DNA of 64,000 bases from Isoetes taiwanensis (lineage: Eukaryota > Streptophyta > Lycopodiopsida > Isoetales > Isoetaceae): the NCBI GenBank assembly GCA_021234155.1, contig JAJEKV010000376.1, positions 124,001 through 188,000 on the forward strand, in the 5' to 3' direction. A program made the position numbers and the translations under genes. Numbering within the stretch: the stretch's first letter is position 1; each line of letters starts with the position of its first letter. A model generated the notes under the pieces. The model had not been told where the DNA came from. It was given only the letters and a program-made list of their open reading frames with translations, and did no database searches. Positions 10,741 through 21,710 of this stretch are shown one piece after another.

Positions 10741-11702
10741 TCTCTGTGGATAGAAAATCCAATTATATTTAATTCTATTCTATAAAGAAACCAATTTCGT
10801 CCGATAATCTTTCAAGTCATATTGAAATAAAAGAGGGCATATATGATTCTAAAATATCGATATAAGGACTTGACCCCTGCTAACATAATTGAATATACTA
10901 TGATTTTGAAATATGGATATGGGGACTTGACTGCTACTAACATAATTCAATATCCTATAAAGATGCTTTGACCAATACAACTAAAAAGTGATTATCTTTT
11001 TCCAATTAAGTACAGTAAATGTATCTATCTTCTGATTAATTATGATTCACACCATGAAATGATTTTGGGAAGGGCATCTTTCTAGAGAGGATTCAATTTT
11101 TGCCTATGAACCTGAAGTTATTTTGTTATATATTCATCCGAGACGCACCTTTGGACTATTCCAGGTCATCGATCCGATGATCTAAAACATATATGATGCC
11201 TGTTGTCTCATGTGAAGATGGTGAATTATGATTTATAAAGCTTATACTTTTGATTATCATGCACATGGACTTGATAGGATACAAGGACTTGCACTCCTGT
11301 TAAAATAATTGATTGACCTGTAGTATGATTAATCCGGTAGTTCTTGGCTGTGCTGATAAAGTGAATGAAGATGTTACATTACTGTCAATTCTTGTTGTCA
11401 ACCAGGGCGTCCAAAGAAGAAATGCATTCGCATTGAGAATGATGGCTCATAAAAGAGGCCGATACAATGTAAGAATTGACAAGAGGTTGTGCATAATCAT
11501 TGTAGTAACCATGCACCACTAGCATGAGACTTCAAAAGGAATGTTTTCAAAAGAATGCACTTCTATTGGTTCAAAATGTATGTTCTAGTAATCAATTCTA
11601 TTAAAAGAGCATCTTGTATCAACATTTTTTGTTCATTTGTCCATTTTTGTGAAGCGGGGGCATTTTGGTAAATTTTTATTATTTAAGAGACATTTCTGCG
11701 AT
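10741..11702. other. AT-rich DNA with diverged SINE-like copies; no gene
   Basis: Two diverged relatives of the SINE at 11884-12690 can be seen around 10858-10900 and 10914-11000 (GGGGACTTGACTGCTACTAAC matches the B-box side, then CTTTGACCAATACAACTA). A third partial one lies near 11280-11330. The ORF at 11313-11522 has no recognisable product. Confidence 0.5.
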
Positions 11703-11883
11703 ATTCTAAACGAGGTGCACCCTGGACTACCACAGTCGTCGGATCTGTCAATCCTACGGCCCAGACTGTATGTTGGAGCCTCTGGACACCTCTCGTTTCG
11801 ATTATGCTCAATTATGATTGGGGACGCCTATGATTTTAAGATGTCGAATACGAGTTTGCCTAAGGTTTTGATGGTATATCGTG

Positions 11884-12072
11884 CCTCTATACGGTTTCAT
11901 TTAAGCTTTTAGAATATGAAATACGGGGATTCGAACCTCTACTAAAATAACTCAATGTCCTAATAAGACTACTTTAACCAATCTAACTAGTGAGCTAATG
12001 TGACTATTTTTTATCTTAAATCTATGTTTTTTCTTTATAATAACCCATTGAATTGTTTTAGGGATAGATATA
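11884..12072 (-). mobile_element. tRNA-derived SINE, copy 1
   Basis: On the minus strand the pol III A-box region TAGCTCACTAGTTAGATTGG (11979-11998) is followed about 40 bases later by a B box GGTTCGAATCCCC (11925-11937). The spacing and motifs are those of a tRNA gene, but no cloverleaf can be closed, so this is a tRNA-derived SINE and not a tRNA. Confidence 0.65.
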
Positions 12073-12260
12073 CCTCTATACGGTTTCATTTAAGCTTTTA
12101 GAATATGAAATACGGGGATTCGAACCTCTACTAAAATAACTCAATGTCCTAATAAGACTACTTTAACCAATCTAACTAGTGAGCTAATGTGACTATTTTT
12201 TATCTTAAATCTATGTTTTTTTTTATAATAACCCATTGAATTGTTTTAGGGATATGGTCT
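12073..12260 (-). mobile_element. tRNA-derived SINE, copy 2 (tandem duplicate)
   Basis: Nearly identical to copy 1 and offset by exactly 189 bases. It has the same A and B boxes on the minus strand. The main difference is the length of the T-run before TATAATAACCC. Confidence 0.65.
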
Positions 12261-12501
12261 ATGGTTTCAAGAATTATATCTATATCAAATCCCCCTGGAA
12301 CCCCCTGTTATTTTGCTACATATTCTAAATGAGGTGCACCCTGGACTACCACAGTCGTCGGATCTGTCAATCCTACGGCCCAGACTGTATGTTGGAGCCT
12401 CTGGACACCTCTCGTTTCGATTATGCTCAATTATGATTGGGGCGCCTATGATTTTAAGATGTTTAATCTTAGTTTGCCTAAGGTTTTGATGGTATATCGT
12501 G

Positions 12502-12690
12502 CCTCTATACGGTTTCATTTAAGCTTTTAGAATATGAAATACGGGGATTCGAACCTCTACTAAAATAACTCAATGTCCTAATAAGACTACTTTAACCAAT
12601 CTAACTAGTGAGCTAATGTGACTATTTTTTATCTTAAATCTATGTTTTTTTTTTTTATAATAACCCATTGAATTGTTTTAGGGATATGGT
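12502..12690 (-). mobile_element. tRNA-derived SINE, copy 3
   Basis: Part of the second 430-bp unit, with the same pol III boxes on the minus strand and a longer T-run near 12645. Its position follows from segmental duplication and not from an independent SINE insertion. Confidence 0.65.
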
Positions 12691-12751
12691 CTATGGTTTC
12701 AAGAATTATATCTATATCAAATCCCCCTGGAACCCCCTGTTATTTTGCTAC

Positions 12752-13589
12752 ATATTTGGAGGACAATAAACACGCTATAATACAGTGGTACTTTGTTGAC
12801 CAAGGGCATTTAGGAAAAAAATTAAAATACAATGGCTATTTTGGCAATATGCATAAAATATAGGGGCATTTACAATTTTCCCTTAACATAATATTTTTTT
12901 CAGCAAGATAAAATTCCTATAACTTTGAGTTGAAATTCGAAAGTTATGCTCTTTTGAGTTGTTGTTGGATCACTTACATACTATATACTTGTTAAAATCT
13001 ACTTTATATATTTCTTTTATCATTTGGAAGATCTCACTCTTATGTACAAATTTTGTAAAGGGCACTTCCTTATTTGATCAATCACAAAACACATTCAGTA
13101 GAGGCATTTTGTTAATTTTTATAAAATGTAGGGGCATTTTGGTAATTTTTCCTTTAGTCATACAGTACTTTATCAATATATTTATTTTTCTCACAAAACA
13201 ATAGCAATAATAGTTGTCTTTTTTTGAAGCCACAAAAGATTTAATAGTCACTAGTTTCGTTATATAATAAAATAGAATAGAATAGAATAGAATAGAATAG
13301 AATAGAATAGAATAGAATAGAATAGAATAGAATACTATTCCTTTGATCTGGTGGCCCTTGGAATTATGTAGCATTTGTGAGCTTCCTCCAATGGAGGATG
13401 GCATTGCTACCAGCATATAATGCAGTGTTGTTTTAGCTATCATGCGGGCTTAGTTTGTCATTGTATACCCACACCCCGCTTATAGTCCATTGAACAACTA
13501 TAGAGATGTGATTTATCTGGTGATTCGTGGTTTTGATGATGAAGTGAATGAAGATGTTACATTACCATCATTTGCTCATTATGAACTTT
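12752..13589. other. AT-rich non-coding DNA with microsatellite
   Basis: Repeats of the type AGGGGCATTTTGGTAATTTTT occur near 12805, 12855, 13100 and 13130. An (AATAG)12 array occupies 13271-13330. The minus-strand ORF at 13078-13443 is produced by this pentamer and is not a gene. The pentamer equals the LINE tail at 9411-9432 read on the other strand, so it may mark the 3' end of an old minus-strand LINE. Confidence 0.55.
13271..13334 (-). repeat. (AATAG)12 microsatellite, possible LINE tail
   Basis: Twelve perfect AATAG units followed by AATA. The reverse complement CTATT matches the tail of the LINE ending at 9440. Confidence 0.9.
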
Positions 13590-14249
13590 GCCACATCGTC
13601 CAGAATGGTACAATTACCCTAGGGACCAATTGACATGGTTAGTTTTGCAAAAGAAAGAAATGCGTATGCCCTACATGGCAGTATTCATTGTGCTGGACAT
13701 GAGCTACTTTAGAGCTTCTTGGAGAAAGGATGGTCTTCTGGCCACGAAACTTGGTGCCCAGGGAAATATCGATGCTTTGAGCCCATTGGAAGAGCCAAAT
13801 CACAGTTCCGGATATGGGAGGTTGCCCCTCCTTCGCCAGGGCCTTCGGGAGAGGACTTTTGGGGCAAGTTGCTTCCGGGGGGTTTTTAGGGTCCACGCTC
13901 TGGCGTCAACACCATCCCTCTATGTCAAAACACGATGCAAGGTCCTGGTCGAATCTGACAAGGATAAGACGTCCTAAACGTAAACCCTGTGAGTTTTCAG
14001 GTTCTTGAAGGGTTTGCATTTTGGGGGTCGAATTTTAGTTTTTTGCACTTGGGACAGTCGAGAAGCTGCAGTTGAGAACCCAAAGCAAGTGGAACTGACG
14101 GAATGGAGTTTGGATCTGTCGTCCTCTCAATGTGGCAATTAGAAGTCGAGGGCTGCTTTTGCAGTAGCAAAATATTCATAAATTCGTAATTAGTGCATAG
14201 TACGAAATTAAATTATGATTTTTTGTCAGCTGGCTTCCCAAGTCATCAC

Positions 14250-15130
14250 CAGCATACAGGCCAATTTTTCGAATTTTTGGATAAGGTTTAGATTAAAGAG
14301 TTAGCATTAGAGCGGTCCGGGCAGTCTGTTGTTAGGCAGCTGAGCTGACACCCTTTCCCAAGTCAAACAAGGCCAGGACCTTGCACGACCGCCTCACAAA
14401 GAGGGGAGAGTATGGACCCCAGGAGGCGGGAACCAAAAAAGTTCCTAGGGCAGCCTTTTCTGGCAGCGCCCCCCTGGTTGGGCTGTATACTAATGATCAC
14501 CCTCTCGGAGCTCCGTTCCCCTATCCGACCATTGAATGCTCTGTTCAGGAGCCCTATTTCGGGCAAGTCATCACCAACATACAGGCCAATTTTCTGAATT
14601 TCCGAACAAGGTTTAGATCAAAGAGTTAGCATTAGAGCGTTCCAGGCAGCCCGTTATTGGGCAGCCGATATGACACCCTTCCCCAAATCAAAGAAGATCA
14701 GGATCTTGCACGACCGCCTCACAAGAGGGGAGAGTACGGACCCCTGGAGGCCGGAACTAAAAACGTTTCCGAGGCAGCCTTTCCTGGCAGTGCTCCCCTG
14801 GGGTGCCGTACGCTAATGACCACTCTCTCGGAGCTCGGTTCCCTATCCGACCGTTGAATCCTCCATTCAGGGGCCCTCAAGGTTTAGATCAAAGAGTTAG
14901 CATTAGAGTGATTCGGGCAGCCCTTTTTTCGGCAGCTGAACTGGCACCCTTCCCCAAGTCAAACAAGATCAGGACCTTGCACTACCACCTCACAAGAGGG
15001 AACAGTACGGACCCCAGGAGGCGAGAACCAAAAAGGTTTCCGAGGCAGCCTTTTCTGGCAGCACTCCCCGGGGAGTCGTATGCTAATGACCACCTCCGGG
15101 AGCTCGGTTCCCCTATCCAACTGTTGAATC
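14250..15130. repeat. Inner ~321-bp subunits, group of three
   Basis: Subunits contain ACATACAGGCCAATTTT, AGTTAGCATTAGAGC, CTTGCACGACCGCCTCAC, GGAACCAAAAAAGTTCC and TATCCGACCGTTGAATCC in that order. The third lacks the first motif, making it about 50 bases shorter. Confidence 0.85.
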
Positions 15131-15944
15131 CTCCATTTAGAGGTCCCGCTCGGCGAGGTCCAAAAATTCAATATAGGTCTGGGGAACTTATCCAAGCTAG
15201 GGGGCGGCCCTGAAGGCAACCCGGTAATGCAAACAAAGTGTTTTGTCCTCCGGGCATTGGGAGGCTCCCGAACGGCGATTCGACTTCGCCACGTCATCCA
15301 AAATGGCAAAATTACCCTAGAGATCAAGTTACACGGTCAGTTTTGCAAAAAAAAAGAAACACATACGCCCTAAATGGCAATATTCAGCATTCACCTTCTA
15401 GGCCAATTGATTACGAGTGTGCTGGACATGAGCTACTTTGGCGCTTCTTGGAGAAGGGGTGGTCTTCTAGCCACAAAACTTGGTTCCCAGGGCAATGTCG
15501 ATGCTCTGAGCCCTTTGGAAGAGCCAAATCACGGTTCTAGATAGGGGAGAGGACTTTTGGGGCAAGCTTCCAAGGGTTTTTAGGGTCCACGCTCTGGCGT
15601 TAACAACCTCTCTCTACGTCAAAACACGGCGCAAGGTCCTAGTCGAATTTGACAAGGATAGGGCCTCCGAAATATAGACACGATGAGTTGCCAGGTTCTT
15701 GAAGCGTTTGCATTTTGAGGGCCGAGTTTTGGTCTTTTGCACTTGGGACATGGCCGAGAAGCTATAGTTGAGAACATAAAGCAAGTAGAACTGACGGAAT
15801 GAAGTTTGGATCTGTCCTCCTCCCGATGTGGCAATTAGAAGTCGAGGGCCGCTTTTGCAGTAGCAAGATACTCATAAATTTGTAATTAATGCATAGTACG
15901 AAATTAAATTCTAATTTTTTGTCAGTTGGATTCTCAAGTCATCA

Positions 15945-17215
15945 TCAACATATAGGTCAATTTTCCCAATATCTGGACAAGGTTTAAATTAAATAGTTAG
16001 CATTAGAGCGGTCCGAGCAGCCTGTTGTTGGGCAACCGAGCTGACACCTTTCCCCAAGTCAAAGAAGGCCAGGACCTTGCACGGCCGCCTCACAAGAGGG
16101 GAGATATGGACCATAAGAGGCGGGACCCAAAAAAGTTCCCGAGGCAGCCTTTTTTGGCAGCGCTCTCCTGGGGGGTCGTATGCTAATGACCACCCTCCCG
16201 GAGCTCAGTTCCCCTATCCGACCGTTGAATCCTTCGTCCAGGGGCCCTGTTTTGGGCAAGTCATCACCAGCATACAAGCCAATTTTCCGAATTTTCGGAC
16301 AAGGTTTAGATCAAAGAGTTAGCATTAGCGGGGTCCGGGCAGCCCATTGTTCAAAAGTCGATATAGCACCCTTCCCCAAGTCAAATAAGGTCAGGACCTT
16401 GCACGACTGCCTCGCAAGAGGGGAGAGTACGAACCCCAGGAGATGGGAACCAAAAAAGTTCCTGAGGCAGCCTTTTCTGGCAGCGCTCCCCGGGGGGTTG
16501 TATGCTAATGATCACCTTCCGGAGCTCCGTTTCCCTATCTGACCATTGAATTCTCCGTTCAAGAACCCTATTTCGGGAAAGTCATCACCAACATACAGGC
16601 CAATTTTTTGAATTTCCGGACAAGGTTTCGATCAAAGAGTTAGCATTAGAGCGTTCCGGGCAGCCCGTTATTGGGCAGCCGATATGGCACCCTTCCCCAA
16701 GTCAAAGAAGATCAGGAACTAGCACAACCGCCTCACAAGAGGGGAGAGTACGAACCCCTGGAGGCTGGAACTAAAAAAGTTTTCGAGGCAGCCTTTTCTG
16801 GCAGTGCTCCCTCGGGGTGCCGTATGCTAATGATCACCCTCCCGGAGCTCGGTTCCTTATCCAACCGTTGAATCCTCCATTCAGGGGCTCTGCTTTGGGC
16901 AAGTCATCACCACATGGCAATTTTCTGAATTTTTGGACAAGGCTTAGATCAAAGAGTTAGCATTAGAGCGGTGGGGGCAGCCCATTTTTGGGCAGCCGAG
17001 CTGGAACCCTTCCTCAAGTCAAACAAGATCAGGACCTTGCATGACCGCCTCACATGTGGGGTGAGCACGGATTGCAGAAGGCAGGAACCAAAAAAGTTTC
17101 CAAGGAAGCCTTTTTTGGTAACGCTCCTCCGGGGGGTCGTACGCTATTGACCACGCTCCCGGAGCTCGGTCCCCCTATCCGACCGTTGAATCCTCTGTAA
17201 AGCGTCCTGCGGACG
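15945..17215. repeat. Inner ~321-bp subunits, group of four
   Basis: Markers at 15993, 16315, 16636 and 16955 give periods of 322, 321 and 319. This is the longest run of subunits in the array. Confidence 0.85.
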
Positions 17216-17954
17216 ACCATGTACAAACTGAAGTGTCTTGTCGTTTAGGCACTGCGAAGCTCCGGAACAGCGATTCGACTTCGCCACATCACCCAAAATA
17301 GCAAAATTACCCTAGGGCTAAATTATACTGTCAGTTTTGCAAGAAAAAGAAACACGTACACCCTACATGGCAGTATTCAGCATCCACCTCCTACGCCAAT
17401 TGACTACGAGTGTGCTAGACATGAGCTACTTTGGCGCCTCTTGTAGAAGGGATAGTCTTCTGGCCACAAAACTTGGTTCCCCGGGCAATGTCAATACTTT
17501 GAGCCCATTGGAAGAGCCAAATCACGGTTCCAGATAGGGGAGGTTGCTCATCCGTCGCTAGGGGCTTTGGAAGAGGACTTTTGAGGCAAGTTGCTTTCAG
17601 GGGGGTTTTTTGGGTCCATGCTCACGGCGTTAACACCCCCCCTCCCCCTCTACGTCAAGATACGGCGCAAGGTCCTGGTCGATCTGACAAGGATAGGGCC
17701 TCCAAAATGCAAACCATGTGAGTTGCTAGGTTCTTGAATAGTTTGCATTTTGGGGGCCGAGTTTTGGTTTTTTTCACTTGCGATGAGAACGAGAAGCAAG
17801 TGGAACTGACAGAATGGAGTTTGGATCTGTCCTCCTCTTGATATGGCAATTAGAAGTCGAGGGCGTATTTGTAGTAGCAAGACATTCATAAATTCGTACT
17901 TAATGCATAGCACGGAATTAAATTCTGATTCTTTGTCAGCTGGCTTCCCAAGTC

Positions 17955-18260
17955 ATCACCAGCATATAGGCCAATTTCTCGAATTTCGGGACAAGGTTTA
18001 GATCAAAGGGCTTGCATTAGAGCGGTCCTGGCAGTTGTTGGGCAGCCGAGCTGGCACCCTTTCTCACGCCAAAGAAGGCCAGGACCTTGCAAGGCCGCCT
18101 CACAAGAGGGGAGGGTACGAACCCCAGGAGGCAGAAACCAAAAAAGTTCCTGAGGCAGCCTTTCTTCGCAGCGGTCCCCGGGGGGGCCATACACTAATGA
18201 TCACCCTCGGGAGCTCGGTTCCCCTATCCAACCATTGAATCCTCCACTCAAGGGCCCTGC
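17955..18260. repeat. Inner subunit, single copy
   Basis: One ~321-bp subunit with marker at 18006 (GGGCTTGCATTAGAGCGG variant). Confidence 0.8.
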
Positions 18261-19094
18261 TTCGAGCAGGTCTAAAAAATTTCCGTCTGAGGGAACTTAT
18301 CAAACCGCAGAGCGTCCTCCGGGCGACTGTGTAGAAACTGAAGTGTTTTATCATTCGTGCACAGTGAAGGCTCTGAAATGGTGATTCGACTTCGTCATGT
18401 CGTCCAGAATGATAAAATTATCCTAGGGACCAAGTTACATGGTCAGTTTTGCAAAAGAAAGAAATACGTACGCCCTACATGGCAGTATTCAGCATCCACC
18501 TCCTAGGCCAATTGACTACGAGTGTGCTGGACATGAGCTACTTTGGCGCTTCTCATAGAAGGGGTAGTCTTCTGGCCACAAAACTTGGTTCCTAGGGTAA
18601 TGTCGATGCTCTAAGCCCACAAATCACGATTCCAGATGGGGGGGTTGCCCATCCGTCGCTAGGGCCTTCGGGAGAGGACTTTTGGGGCAAGTTGCTTCCA
18701 AGGGGGGTTTTAGGGTCCATGCTCTGGCATTAACCCCCTCCTCCCCCGCTCCCTTCCCCCTCTACGTCACGACACGGCGCAAGGTCCTGGTCAAATCTGA
18801 TAAGGATAGGGCATCTGAAATGTAAACCCTGTGAGTTGCAATGTTCTTAAAGGGTCTGTGTTTTTGCATTTTGGGGGCCGAATTTTGGGCTTTTGCACTT
18901 AGGACATGGCCGAGAAGCTGCAGTTGAGAACGCGAAGCAAGTGGAACTGACGAAATGGAGTTTGGATCTGTCCTCCTCCCGATGTGGCAATTAGAAGTCG
19001 AGGGCCACTTTCGCAGTAGCAAAACATTCATAAATTCGTAATTAATGCATAGTACAAAATTAAATTCTGATTTTTTGTCAGCTGGCTTTATAAG

Positions 19095-19690
19095 TCATCG
19101 CCATCATACACGTCAATTTTCCGAATTTTTGGATAAGGTTTAGATCAAAGAATTAGCACTAGAACAGTCTGGACAACCCGTTGTTGGGCAGCCAAGCTGA
19201 CACCCTTCCCCAAGTCAAACAAGGCCAGGATCTTGCACGGCCGCCTCATAAGAGGGGAGGGTATGAACCCCAGGAGGCGAGAACCAAAAAAGTTCCTGAG
19301 GCAGCCTTTCCTGGCAGCGCTCCCCTGGATGCCGTAAGCTAATGACTGCCCTCCCAAAGCTCGGTCCCCCTATCTGACTGTTGAATCCTTCGTTCAGGGG
19401 CCAACATTAGCATACAGGCCAATTTTTTGAATTTTCGGACAAGGTTTAGATCAAAGAGTTAGCATTAGAGCGGTCCGTGCAATCCATTTTTGGGCAAGAT
19501 CAGGACCTTGCATGACCGCCTCACAGTCACAAGAGGGGAGAGAACGGACCCTAGGAGGCACGAATCAAAAAGGTTTTTGAGGTAGCCTTTCCTGGCAGTG
19601 CTCCCTCGGGAGGTCATATGCTAATGACCACCCTCCCAGAGCTCGGTTCCCCTATCCGACCGTTGAATCCTCTGTTCAGGGGTCTTGCTT
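19095..19690. repeat. Inner subunits, group of two
   Basis: Markers at 19148 and 19454, a period of 306. The second copy lacks part of the middle (the stretch between CCATTTTTGGGCA and AGATCAGGACC). Confidence 0.8.
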
Positions 19691-20445
19691 CAGGGAGGTC
19701 CAAAAAATTCCAAGATCGATCTGGGAAACTTATCTAACCGCGGAGCATCCTGCGGGCGACCGTGTACAAACCAAAGTGTTTTGTCATTCGGGCACTGAAG
19801 GCTCCGGAACGGCGATGCGACTGTCGAGTCATTCGGAATGGACAAATTACCCTAGGGACCAAGTTATACGGTCAGTTTTGCAAAAGAAAGAAACACGTAC
19901 GCCCTACATGGCAGTATTCAGCATCCACCTCCTAGGCCAATTGACTACGAGTGTGCTGGACATGAGCTACTTTAGCGCTTCTTGGAGAAGGGGTGGTCTT
20001 CTGGCCACGAAACTTGGTTCCCAGGGCAATGTCGATGCTTTGAGTCCATCGAAAGAGCCAAATCACGGTTTCGGATAGGGGAGGTTGCCCTCCGTCACCA
20101 GGACCTTCGGGAGAGGACTTATGGGGCAAGTTGCTTCTGAAGCTTTTTATCTGGCATTAACACCCTCCCCCCCCCCTCCCCCCACATCAAGACATGGCAC
20201 AAGGTCCTGGTCGAATCTGATAAGAATAGGGCCTCTGAAGCGTAAGCCCTGTGAGTTGCCAGGTTCTTGAAAGGTTTGTGTTTTGGGGGCTGAGTTTTAG
20301 TTTTTTGCACTTGGAACGTGGCAGAGAAGTTGCGATTAAGACACGAAGCAAGTGGAACTGACGGAATGGAGTTTGGATCTGTCCTCCTCCCGATGTGGCA
20401 ATTAGAAGTCGAGGGCCGCTTTTACAGTAGTAAGACATACATAAA

Positions 20446-21140
20446 TTCGTAAAGGGAAAAGCATTAGGATACGGATGTATATGATAAAGCAAAGCCCAAA
20501 GAAGGAGAGGTTTAATGATGGCCTTCTAAAATGGAAGACAATGCTGAACAACTGCATCAGCAACCTCAGACCAAGAGAATCATCCTTACCAATGAGAATC
20601 CTCCAAATAAACTTCGATATCATCACCTTACTTTAGAGGTAAAAATCCAACATTCCAAGACCACCAGTTGCCTTAGGTTTAATGCACTTCGCTCACGCTA
20701 CCTTGACCATATCTCCTAATTCATTTCCACCCTAAATAAGATTCCTAACAATATGCACAATCTCCTCCATCTTACACTAAGGAGCTAATAGAGCAGATGC
20801 CATGTAGACATGAGTATTACTAAGAATACGTTTAGCCATAGTGATTCTTCCGGGCATGGATAGTTTAACTATATTCCACCAAAATAAGTGCTTTTGCAAA
20901 CCTCTAATAATTTTATCCCAAGCATCTGAAGCGGAGGCGAATTTGGGCAGGAATACCAAGCAACTTCGTGGTATTGCAAAGCAGAAGACGTAATCAAAAG
21001 CCACCAAAATAGCGCATCCAAATTAAATACATCTTTAAAAGCATTAGAGCACAGTTTTTTTATATATGTAAGAAAATTATGGAATACTTTAACTTTCGGA
21101 CTATAAGAATTGAATTGAAATAAATTGATTTTTATGGAAG
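20446..21140 (-). pseudogene. LINE (L1-type) reverse transcriptase C-terminal remnant
   Basis: The minus strand at 20777-21007 reads WDKIIRGLQKHLFWWNIVKL, then LSMPGRITMAKRILSNTHVY, the post-RT segment typical of plant L1 ORF2 (consensus W...LS.AGR..L...VL). About 180 bases further, near 20670-20690, PKATGGLG appears (the CxPKxxGGLG motif), followed by SKFIWRILIG. Stops and frameshifts separate the pieces. It directly follows the tandem array and has no clear poly(A) tail in view. Confidence 0.7.
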
Positions 21141-21710
21141 TCAAGTATCAATTGTGAGTCTGGATTATTATCCTAAAATATGCTTTTGTTTTTGTTTATA
21201 TGACGTATTGTACTCTCGTAAGGTCGATGATGTAACGTTTGTCGACAACCGACCATTTGATTTGGGACATGTGTAAACAAGATGATAAAAGCGACATTAA
21301 TATATATCATATTACAACATTACAAGATATTTGGCATGTAAGACAATATACACATGACACGATGCCATTCAAAAGGATGGCCCGTATGACGTATAAGGAA
21401 AATAAGAACAAAGGAATGGGGGCACGAGGGTTATAATATAAATAACATATATTAAGTATGATGCTGTAGTGTTTTGGAAATCAAATGTTAAATCTGATGT
21501 TAATTATTCAAAGTTCATATTAGATCAAATTGGATTTTGAAAATACGAGATTGGACCGAAAAGAATCGAACAAGATTTTATTAAACAGTGTATTCAAATG
21601 GAATGTGAATGGCTATAAAAGGCTAATTTTAAGATGGCACTTTATCAACAACCTCTTGGGGGACAATCTCAAATTTCAAGATAGATACCTCAAGTGTGAG
21701 AGAGAAGCTA
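21141..21710. other. 5' flank of the NIP aquaporin gene
   Basis: AT-rich, without transposon coding sequence that I can recognise. It presumably holds the promoter and 5' UTR. No TATA box can be chosen with confidence. Confidence 0.35.

Larger units (their letters stand above)
11703..12751. repeat. Large tandem duplication carrying SINE copies
   Basis: A block starting ATTCTAAACGAGGTGCACCC (11703) recurs at 12322, and the shared block ends near the TTTTGCTACAT tracts at 12311-12321 and 12741-12751. The second unit is about 430 bp. The first is 619 bp because a 189-bp inner part (11884-12072) is itself duplicated in tandem. Confidence 0.85.
13590..20445. repeat. Nested tandem array, five long units with variable inner subunits
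   Basis: Five long units are marked by GTGGCAATTAGAAGTCGAGGGC-type blocks at about 14110, 15806, 17818, 18960 and 20371, and by CTGGACATGAGCTAC at about 13693, 15421, 17404, 18529 and 19955. Each long unit holds a different number of a ~321-bp inner subunit, marked by AGAGTTAGCATTAGAGCG: three (14297, 14619, 14890), four (15993, 16315, 16636, 16955), one (18006), two (19148, 19454) and none after the last. The array is visibly richer in G+C than its AT-rich flanks. Short ORFs recur in it but shift frame from copy to copy, so I see no conserved protein. No match to rRNA or 5S sequence is evident. Confidence 0.9.

Noticed and set aside
11925-12000. tRNA gene on the minus strand
   Set aside because: A and B boxes are present, but I could not close acceptor and anticodon stems; the copies are SINE units.
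13078-13443. 121-codon minus-strand ORF
   Set aside because: Its middle is the translated (AATAG)12 microsatellite; no independent coding evidence.
13588-20310. Many 60-136 codon ORFs in the tandem array
   Set aside because: Frames are not conserved between copies of the repeat, as expected for non-coding DNA.
13590-20445. Ribosomal DNA or its spacer
   Set aside because: I see no 18S, 5.8S, 25S or 5S sequence in or beside the array.
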